In this document: positions 1 through 5,010 of the stretch, piece by piece
Layout: each line of letters starts with the position of its first letter
Numbering within the stretch: the first letter of the stretch is position 1
Virus record (IMG/VR): IMGVR_UViG_3300025108_000196
Coordinates: 1-33,964 of that record
DNA from: a virus
Reading direction: 5' to 3' (one strand)
Length of the DNA stretch: 33,964 nt
Made by a program: the position numbers and the translations under genes
Notes under the pieces: generated by a model
Seen by the model: the letters and a program-made list of their open reading frames with translations, nothing else
Database searches by the model: none
Told to the model about the DNA's origin: nothing

Positions 1-22
1 ATAAAGTAAAAGCTCTTTACGA

Positions 23-169
23 CTAGTTTTTTATAGCGCACTATACCTGTACAAACCTAGTTTTTTATGGCGCGCATTAACTTACTCTATCTAGTTTTTT
101 ATAGCGCGCTCGCTAGTTTTTTATCGCGCGTTTTTTATGGCGCGCTCTCGCTGGTTTTTTATGGCGCGC
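23..169. repeat. Six-copy T6/CGCG repeat array, cluster 1
   Basis: Six copies of a sequence close to CTAGTTTTTTAYNGCGCGC begin at about 23, 57, 91, 113, 128 and 151. The T6-A core is invariant, the next two bases vary, and the copy ends in an alternating CG run. Spacing is irregular (34, 34, 22, 15 and 23 nt). The copies lie in a gene-free stretch upstream of the gene at 473, and the same family recurs at 2983-3095 and 3450-3484, always in intergenic DNA of the left module. It could be an iteron or operator array. It is not a CRISPR, since copies are nearly adjacent and spacers are irregular. The binding protein is unknown. Confidence 0.8.
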
Positions 170-210
170 TTCCGCGCTGTTGCTGTTTCTAACTAGACCA
201 AACCACAGCG

Positions 211-260
211 CTCGAGAGCTAAAAATATTTCCGACTGGAAACCACAGCCCTCGAGAGCGC
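211..260. promoter_or_regulatory. Two CTCGAGAGC boxes
   Basis: CTCGAGAGC occurs at 211-219 and CTCGAGAGCGC at 250-260, each preceded by an ACCACAGC-like sequence. Two further copies at 3161-3171 and 3533-3542 stand 19-20 nt ahead of a TTTAACA box, so this looks like one element of a repeated upstream module. Here the distance to the TTTAACA boxes is longer, about 97 nt. The function is unknown. The sequence contains the CTCGAG palindrome and could be a protein-binding site. Confidence 0.55.
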
Positions 261-336
261 ATACCTTAATTTAGATCTCCCCAAAACGCTCCCCTATTCG
301 CGCGTTTATTAAAGGAACTGCGCGCGCGTATAATAA

Positions 337-404
337 TATATTTGTAATAAACAAATTTTTAACAAAACTTTAACATTTAAAATTTTAACAAAACTTTAAC
401 ATTT
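337..404 (+). promoter_or_regulatory. Upstream region of the 473 gene: -7-like box and two TTTAACA direct-repeat boxes
   Basis: TATATTTG at 337-344 matches the Bacteroidetes -7 consensus TAnnTTTG. It is followed by two identical 22-nt boxes at 357-378 and 383-404 (26-nt period). Each box contains two TTTAACA half-sites spaced 11 nt, about one helical turn. Similar boxes precede the genes at 3279 and 3659, ending 68-76 nt before each start codon, as the second box does here (69 nt). This fixed distance suggests an activator or operator site. Which -7 box is used for this gene is not clear. Confidence 0.5.
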
Positions 405-472
405 CAATTCTTGTTTATATGGTTTAATCTATTATATTGCAATATATTAATTTTTATAAAAACAGCGAATTT

Positions 473-1861
473 ATGGAACAGTTTAAAACAAACGAGCAAG
501 CCTTATTTTTAAACTTGCTTAAAAACCGAAGTGTTAATCAAGGTCAACCCGAACAGGTTTATCAAATGCCTTTTCAATGGTCGCCGTCGGGCATATCTTT
601 CGAGGGTCGATTAGTATTCAAAACAGTTTTTTCGGAAACACTATCATCGACATCAGCTATTACCGATGTAGACGACGCGCAAATAAACAGCCTTATATCT
701 AGTATGGTTGGCGATTTTATTCAGTATAAGCACGGTATCTTTTCTAGAGTTATCAAAAAACTTGACGAGAAACGTTTTTATCAAATACGTAGTTGGTTTA
801 TTACAAATTTTGACGACGACAAGTTGCCAGATTTTGTTACGAGAAATGTTTGGGGTGTGGGTAATATAGATTATCAAATTGACGGTAGAACTTTTATTAC
901 AGTTGATAGTGACGGTAGAATAAGCAACAAAGATTATTCAGCGTTGCTTGACGAAAGACTTTTTGTATTACTTGACCAGTCGGAAAATATGCGATGTGTT
1001 AAAATTGATACGGCATTTAGAAAAACTTTATCAGCTATGACTAGTTGGTCTTTTAGAACGGTTAATGGCTTATCCGAGCATTACTTTGATTATGACGTTG
1101 ACGAAAATCAGATATTTTGTAAGTATCTTAACGGAAGGCATACAAAGAGTTACACAGTTGGCAAGGGTTTAAAACGTATTGCATATCTTATGGAACAAGA
1201 CGACAGTGTATTGACCGATGCTTTTATCAAGGAGTTTTCTATGAAACTTAAAAATTGGGGTAAAGGTACTTTAGAAGTTGTTGGCGGTTCGGACATAGCG
1301 CATTTTTATCACGGCAATCAGTATTGCGAAAGTTCCGATACGGGTAGCCTTGCTAGTAGTTGTATGCGTGGCGATGACTATGAGGAATGTATTGATATGC
1401 TTTATTCGGATAACGCGAGTATGTTGATAATGCGTTCTAATATGGATAACGCAAAGATATTAGGTCGAGCTAACTTGTGGGTGTGTGACGACGGCACAAA
1501 GTTTATGGATAGAATATATTGTGCGGAAGAAAATATGCAACAGTTTAAGGATTGGGCAAATGACAACGGCTACTATCACAAGGGTCGTCAGTCTTATTCT
1601 AGACCTTGGCTAACCGTGTTAAACGGCAAAAGTAAAGAGCAACACTTAATGCAGATTACTTTAGATAGTGTTGACGGTTACGACGATAGCGATTTGCGAG
1701 CGCCTTATATGGACACTTTCAAATATCTAAATGTAGATACCAATGTGTTGCAGAATTATGCACCGCCACGTGGCGACGACGACCGTTGGTATTTCCTTGA
1801 GGGTACTTGTGGTTACGGCGAACGTATCGACACACAATATTCAATGCAATACGAAGTATAA
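473..1861 (+). CDS. Phage protein of unknown function with SSCMRG motif
   Basis: This 462-residue protein is rich in Asp and aromatic residues and has no membrane segment. The central SLASSCMRG motif (about residues 292-300) is followed by an acidic stretch, then LGRANLWVCDDG and FMDRIY. From memory, this order recurs in hypothetical proteins of large tailed phages, where the function is unknown. I chose the ATG at 473; an in-frame TTG at 437 would add 12 residues but lies close to the repeat boxes. The metallopeptidase gene begins 26 nt after its stop and has no repeat module of its own, so the two are probably co-transcribed. Asp codons are mostly GAC, unlike the genes right of 5011, which suggests a different origin for this module. 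It is surely a gene; the function is not known. Confidence 0.85.
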   Translation: MEQFKTNEQALFLNLLKNRSVNQGQPEQVYQMPFQWSPSGISFEGRLVFKTVFSETLSSTSAITDVDDAQINSLISSMVGDFIQYKHGIFSRVIKKLDEKRFYQIRSWFITNFDDDKLPDFVTRNVWGVGNIDYQIDGRTFITVDSDGRISNKDYSALLDERLFVLLDQSENMRCVKIDTAFRKTLSAMTSWSFRTVNGLSEHYFDYDVDENQIFCKYLNGRHTKSYTVGKGLKRIAYLMEQDDSVLTDAFIKEFSMKLKNWGKGTLEVVGGSDIAHFYHGNQYCESSDTGSLASSCMRGDDYEECIDMLYSDNASMLIMRSNMDNAKILGRANLWVCDDGTKFMDRIYCAEENMQQFKDWANDNGYYHKGRQSYSRPWLTVLNGKSKEQHLMQITLDSVDGYDDSDLRAPYMDTFKYLNVDTNVLQNYAPPRGDDDRWYFLEGTCGYGERIDTQYSMQYEV

Positions 1862-1887
1862 TTATTAACTTATTAAATCACATTAAA

Positions 1888-2913
1888 ATGATAAATTTAG
1901 AAAAAACATTAAGAGTACAAACGTCATCATATAAAAATAAAAATATGTTGCGTTATATTAAGAAGCAACTATCGTCGCTAGGCGCTAGTTATGACCAGGA
2001 TAAGCACGGTAACATTTATGCTACCAAAGGCGAGGCGGACACGTATGTTTGTGCGGTAGCACATACGGACACAGTTCATAAGTTAGTGCCAAAAGCTAAC
2101 TTTAAAATTTACACCGACAAAAACATTTTGTTCAGCGTTGACACGCGTACATACAAGCGTTGCGGTATCGGTGGCGACGACAAGGTTGGAGTTTATGTGG
2201 CGTTGCATATTATGTCGCAAATGGACGCGTTCAAGTGCGCTTTCTTTGTTGACGAGGAGGTTGGTTGTGTCGGTTCAAGTCAAGCCGACGTTAAGTTTTT
2301 TGACGACGTTATATTGTGCGTTCAAGCAGACCGCAAGGGTGTTCGCGAAATTACATCTAGTATCAACGGCACGGAAATGTATTCAGACGCGTTTGGTACG
2401 AGTATTGCGCATATTATCAAGACGCATAACTTTGTTGAGGTTAATGGCGGTACTACCGACGTTGGGGAATTAGGCGACAAGTTGTTGAGTATTCCGATGT
2501 TCAATGTTGCGTGCGGGTATTACTTACCACATACTAGCGACGAGTATGTTAACACTATTGACGTTGACGACACGATTGCCTTTTTACGAGATGTTATTGA
2601 CTTTGTTATAGCTACACCACCGACGGACACTTGGACTAGACCCGAGTATACTTATGGTAATACTTTTTATGGCGGTTGGGATGCTTGGGATTATGGAGGA
2701 TATGGTAAGTCTATCAAGAAATCTAGTAAAAACAAGTTTAGACGCAAGTCTTATGAGGACTACAAGTGGGATGACAAGCGAGCTTGTTGGGTAGACAAAG
2801 ACAAGAAAGATGACGATAAGATTAGTTGCCAGGTTTGTAACGGAAGTATGGTTGACACATATCAAGGAGATGCTTGGTGTAGGGAATGTGGAGCTTGGCA
2901 ACAAACAATCTAG
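1888..2913 (+). CDS. M20/M28/M42-like zinc metallopeptidase with C-terminal zinc ribbon
   Basis: A 341-residue protein resembling di-zinc aminopeptidases of the tripeptidase T / M20-M42 group. Visible metal and catalytic motifs are AHTDTVH (H59, D61), GIGGDDKVG (D97/D98), FVDEEVG (E123/E124), QADRKG (D148) and PHTSDE (H215), in the family order. Residues 250-310 are a low-complexity Tyr/Gly/Lys linker, and a CxxC...CxxC zinc ribbon follows (C314, C317, C331, C334). Family members cleave N-terminal residues from peptides; the target here is unknown. The ATG at 1888 begins the homologous part; upstream in-frame codons overlap the previous gene and look spurious. A terminator follows at 2951. 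The zinc ribbon after the peptidase is unusual and suggests nucleic-acid or protein binding. Confidence 0.8.
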   Translation: MINLEKTLRVQTSSYKNKNMLRYIKKQLSSLGASYDQDKHGNIYATKGEADTYVCAVAHTDTVHKLVPKANFKIYTDKNILFSVDTRTYKRCGIGGDDKVGVYVALHIMSQMDAFKCAFFVDEEVGCVGSSQADVKFFDDVILCVQADRKGVREITSSINGTEMYSDAFGTSIAHIIKTHNFVEVNGGTTDVGELGDKLLSIPMFNVACGYYLPHTSDEYVNTIDVDDTIAFLRDVIDFVIATPPTDTWTRPEYTYGNTFYGGWDAWDYGGYGKSIKKSSKNKFRRKSYEDYKWDDKRACWVDKDKKDDDKISCQVCNGSMVDTYQGDAWCRECGAWQQTI

Positions 2914-2950
2914 CTTTTTTAGTATTCGCAGATTTTTAGGCTAGAGTGTA

Positions 2951-2980
2951 AACGGTTGGTTTTTTAATCAGCCGTTTTTT
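2951..2980 (+). terminator. Intrinsic terminator after the metallopeptidase
   Basis: AACGGTTG at 2951-2958 pairs with CAGCCGTT at 2969-2976 (one G-U pair) and runs straight into a T6 tract. It closes the two-gene unit 473-2913 and lies just ahead of the next T6/CGCG cluster. Confidence 0.75.
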
Positions 2981-2982
2981 AG

Positions 2983-3095
2983 CTAGTTTTTTATCGCGCT
3001 GTGGAGCGTTTTTTATCGGGCGCGTTTTTTACCGCGCGAGCATGCTGTTTTTTAATATCTGCTTTTTTATCTCGCTAGTTTTTTACCGCGCGAGC
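2983..3095. repeat. T6/CGCG repeat array, cluster 2
   Basis: About six copies or near-copies of the cluster 1 repeat begin at 2983, 3006, 3022, 3045, 3061 and 3075. Two end in ACCGCGCGAGC in place of ATNGCGCGC, and those at 3045 and 3061 are degenerate after the T6. After the array, CACTAGATAG is repeated in tandem (3107-3126 region). The cluster stands in the gap between the terminator at 2951 and the promoter region of the small gene at 3279. Confidence 0.75.
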
Positions 3096-3160
3096 TCACT
3101 AGATAGCTCACTAGATAGCTTCCTAAACCTTTCTGTCTAGCATTTCTTCTAACAACAGCA

Positions 3161-3237
3161 CTCGAGAGCGCAAATAAACTTTAACATAATTTTAACAAAA
3201 TTTTAACATTTACATCTATTCTACTTTTGTACTTTTG
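3161..3237 (+). promoter_or_regulatory. Promoter module of the 3279 gene
   Basis: From left to right: CTCGAGAGCGC (3161-3171), a TTTAACA direct-repeat box (3190-3211, one base different from the other copies), then two TACTTTTG boxes back to back at 3222-3229 and 3230-3237. Both match the Bacteroidetes -7 consensus TAnnTTTG. The ATG at 3279 is 41 nt downstream of the last box. This is the most complete copy of the module, and the tandem -7 boxes could give two start points. Confidence 0.6.
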
Positions 3238-3278
3238 CCTTGAACAAAATTTTTATTTAACCCTAAAATAACATTATT

Positions 3279-3440
3279 ATGAAGACATTAATTACATTTT
3301 TATTGAGCTTTTCAATCGTAACACTAACATTTTTAAACGAGCCGTCTAACTTTGTACCGCTTCTATTTTTAGCGTGCTTTATTAATCTGGCTATAATCGG
3401 GATTAAAACTCGCGTAAAAACTCCCGTAAATAAAGCTTAA
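3279..3440 (+). CDS. Small two-helix membrane protein
   Basis: A 53-residue ORF beginning MKTLITFLLSFSIVTLTF. It has two hydrophobic segments (about residues 3-19 and 26-42) joined by a short polar NEPSN turn, and a basic tail (KTRVKTPVNKA). No family is recognised. It has its own promoter module directly upstream, which is the best support that it is real. It could be a small membrane-targeted accessory protein such as a holin-like, superinfection-exclusion or toxin peptide; nothing in the sequence decides between these. It stands alone between two repeat clusters. Confidence 0.65.
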   Translation: MKTLITFLLSFSIVTLTFLNEPSNFVPLLFLACFINLAIIGIKTRVKTPVNKA

Positions 3441-3449
3441 TTTTTAGCG

Positions 3450-3484
3450 CCATTTTTTACCTCGCGTGTTTTTTATCGCGCGCA
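3450..3484. repeat. T6/CGCG repeats, cluster 3
   Basis: Two adjacent copies: CCATTTTTTACCTCGCG at 3450-3466 and GTGTTTTTTATCGCGCGC at 3467-3484. They begin 10 nt after the stop codon of the small membrane protein and precede the CTCGAGAGCG box at 3533, repeating the order seen upstream of the 473 and 3279 genes. Confidence 0.65.
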
Positions 3485-3532
3485 CTGTGTAGAAATCTGG
3501 CGCTATATTTTTGCCTATCTGTAACGGGAGCA

Positions 3533-3640
3533 CTCGAGAGCGTAAAAATACCCCAAAAAAATTTTAACAAAACTTTAACATTTCATTAACACTTTTATAT
3601 TACCTTCTAAATTATATTTGTATTGTTGCAACGGTGCAAC
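3533..3640 (+). promoter_or_regulatory. Promoter module of the 3659 gene with 5' leader hairpin
   Basis: CTCGAGAGCG at 3533-3542 is followed 20 nt later by a TTTAACA direct-repeat box at 3562-3583, identical to the two boxes before the 473 gene. A -7 match, TATATTTG, lies at 3613-3620. Just downstream, GTTGCA at 3625-3630 and TGCAAC at 3635-3640 form a perfect 6-bp inverted repeat with an ACGG loop. This would be a hairpin at the very 5' end of the mRNA or an operator overlapping the start point. The ATG follows at 3659. Confidence 0.55.
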
Positions 3641-3658
3641 ACTTAAAAATCACATATT

Positions 3659-4285
3659 ATGAATAAAGTTCAAGTAATTAGTAAAATTGAAAGCCTTAAC
3701 GTATTGACGCCTAACAAGTTAGCGACGTTAAAAGGTAAACAAGTAAAGGAAATCGTCGCGTTTTATCATGCGACATTATGCAACTTAATTAAGCCTTTAG
3801 GATTACCCGAAAATGTTAGCGCGACCCTATCAATACAACGTCTAGAAACGTTAGCGGATAATTACAAGCAAACGGACAAAGCCCACAAAACAACTTTTAA
3901 AGCGGGCGCTTTAGGTTTACGCCAAACGGCGGTAATTAACGCGGTTAACGACATTAACGCGGGTAAAATTGACGGCGTTTCTTTCCCGATTGATATTAAA
4001 CAATTCAAAAATATTGTTTGCGGTTATTATGCTAGCAAATATTTTGTTTTGGACGGTATGAACCCGCAAAATTTAGCAAGTGTCGAAACGTTATTTAACG
4101 CGGGGTTAATTACATTAATAGACGGTGTCGACGAAAAAACCGTTTTAGACCAATTAAAGAAAAACGGTTATTTTGCGGGCGCTAATTCATATAGTACAAC
4201 GCATAAAAATAGCACAACAAACAACGATATTTTTACCTTTGTTTTGGCTAAAGATGGCGCTAAATTGACTTTTACGGCAAAGTAA
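3659..4285 (+). CDS. Unknown 208-residue protein
   Basis: A soluble 208-residue protein with no recognised domain, membrane segment or catalytic motif. The N-terminal half is helical and basic (for example KLATLKGKQVKEIVAFYHA). The middle contains GALGLRQTAVINAVNDIN, and the C-terminus is Ser/Thr/Asn-rich before a final beta-like stretch. It has the strongest promoter module of the left region and is followed by a clean terminator at 4314, so it appears to be expressed alone. It could be a regulator or DNA-binding protein acting on the repeats around it, but nothing in the sequence proves that. The ATG at 3659 is 19 nt after the leader hairpin. Confidence 0.8.
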   Translation: MNKVQVISKIESLNVLTPNKLATLKGKQVKEIVAFYHATLCNLIKPLGLPENVSATLSIQRLETLADNYKQTDKAHKTTFKAGALGLRQTAVINAVNDINAGKIDGVSFPIDIKQFKNIVCGYYASKYFVLDGMNPQNLASVETLFNAGLITLIDGVDEKTVLDQLKKNGYFAGANSYSTTHKNSTTNNDIFTFVLAKDGAKLTFTAK

Positions 4286-4313
4286 TGGTCTAATACTAGC
4301 GAAAGCTAAAAAG

Positions 4314-4345
4314 CCCTTATAATTGATTTATAGGGGTTTTTTTTT
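4314..4345 (+). terminator. Intrinsic terminator after the 3659 gene
   Basis: CCCTTATAA at 4314-4322 pairs with TTATAGGGG at 4328-4336 (one G-T wobble), with a five-base loop and then a run of nine T. It ends the left module; beyond it the composition changes. Confidence 0.85.
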
Positions 4346-4673
4346 GGCTTTTTTTCAAGGTGGGGGGGGGTCGGATGCTACTCCTGTGCAGACCCCTTTC
4401 TCGGATAAAATTCAAATAAATCAGACCATACTTCGGCTTGAACTTCATCGAACTGGATTGTTTCGCTGCAGATCGTCAGCCCTGGGGAGCAATCCTTGTG
4501 GCTGCGGAGCGCTGTGTGTGTATTTATGTGAGTAAGTAAGAGTGGTTGCCAAACTTTTTGTGTTAAAAAATGGCAACTCGAAGGCAACCCTTGTCATTCC
4601 TGGGGTTTAGCCAAATTGCCTTTCTTCTTCTTTTTTTTTTTTCAAAAATATACAGAGTTAGGCAAAACGGTAG
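4346..4673. other. Gene-free stretch of atypical composition
   Basis: This stretch has no convincing gene. It holds a G8 run (about 4363-4370), a relatively GC-rich block (about 4480-4520), a 6-bp inverted pair GGATTG/CAATCC around 4455-4496, a pyrimidine tract ending in T12 (4621-4642) and the first five GGCAA iterons (from 4546). It lies between the terminator of the left module and the inverted repeat. The homopolymer runs are where an assembly or recombination junction might be. Confidence 0.6.
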
Positions 4674-4825
4674 AATGGGGGTTGGCGTGTGAGAAATTCC
4701 AGCGGTTGTGTTTTAGTGAAAGTTAGGCAACTTACAAAAAAACGCTTGTTAGTGGCAGTGTTTTCGGGGGTTGCCTATGGATTGCCTTGGTAAAAATAGG
4801 CAAGTTAGGTTTGGCAACAAGGCAA
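4546..4825. repeat. GGCAA iteron cluster, candidate replication origin
   Basis: Eleven GGCAA cores occur within 280 bp. Those on the + strand start at 4572, 4583, 4661, 4726, 4799, 4813 and 4821; those on the - strand (as TTGCC) start at 4546, 4616, 4771 and 4782. Many extend to TAGGCAAC or AAGGCAAC. The cluster ends about 190 bp before the SF3 helicase gene. Iterons beside the replication gene are typical of origins, with the helicase or a host factor as partner. Six of these sites are inside the inverted-repeat arm, and five of those six are conserved in the right arm. Confidence 0.5.
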
Positions 4826-4907
4826 CTTGGTTTGGTTAGGGAGTAAGTTTTGGAGTGTAAATATGTTAATAAATATTATATTATCTTTGTATCAGATTAA
4901 TTTAACT
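4674..4907 (+). repeat. Left arm of a 234-bp inverted repeat
   Basis: Positions 4674-4907 are the reverse complement of 33731-33964, with a single difference (C at 4801 against the complement of A at 33837). The arm contains six GGCAA iterons and a TATCTTTG promoter box that fires inward. Similarity stops sharply at 4908. At the outer side the right copy ends with the window, so the true repeat may be longer. Confidence 0.95.
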
Positions 4908-4920
4908 TTTGTTATATTTG
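4882..4920 (+). promoter_or_regulatory. Tandem promoter boxes for the rightward operon
   Basis: TATCTTTG at 4882-4889 (inside the inverted repeat) and TATATTTG at 4913-4920 (unique to the left side) both match the Bacteroidetes -7 consensus TAnnTTTG. No convincing -33 TTTG lies at the usual distance for either. Transcripts would start near 4896 and 4927, upstream of the hairpin at 4961 and the helicase ATG at 5011. Confidence 0.6.
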
Positions 4921-4960
4921 TAATATGTTAGTTGCGGACAAAAAGATATTTTTAATAAAT

Positions 4961-5005
4961 GCCTATTGGAAAAGAAACGCAACTTCTTAACCGATAGGCT
5001 TTTTT
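4961..5005 (+). terminator. Attenuator-like hairpin in the helicase leader
   Basis: GCCTATTGG at 4961-4969 pairs with CCGATAGGC at 4991-4999 (one mismatch), with a 21-nt loop, directly followed by a T6 run (5000-5005). It lies between the promoter boxes (4882-4920) and the helicase ATG at 5011. Transcripts stopped here would be about 80-110 nt long. It may be an attenuator limiting helicase expression or the end of a short regulatory RNA. The hairpin also argues against the in-frame TTG at 4966 as the helicase start. Confidence 0.6.
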
Positions 5006-5010
5006 ATTTT

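Noticed and set aside
23-169. CRISPR array reading of the T6/CGCG repeats
   Set aside because: Repeats are about 19 nt with spacing of 15-34 nt, no unique 30-nt spacers, no cas genes, and the copies diverge.
653-877. Minus-strand ORF inside the 473 gene
   Set aside because: Shadow of a well-supported plus-strand gene; no start signals.
2138-2473. Plus-strand ORF inside the metallopeptidase
   Set aside because: Alternate frame of a gene with full zinc-ligand motifs.
4378-4587. 69-codon minus ORF with a protein-like end, and a 70-codon plus ORF (4323-4535)
   Set aside because: No promoter, leader or family match; both cross the G8 or repeat region. The minus frame ends in a protein-looking stretch (QFDEVQAEVWSDLFEFYPRK) but no homolog can be named.
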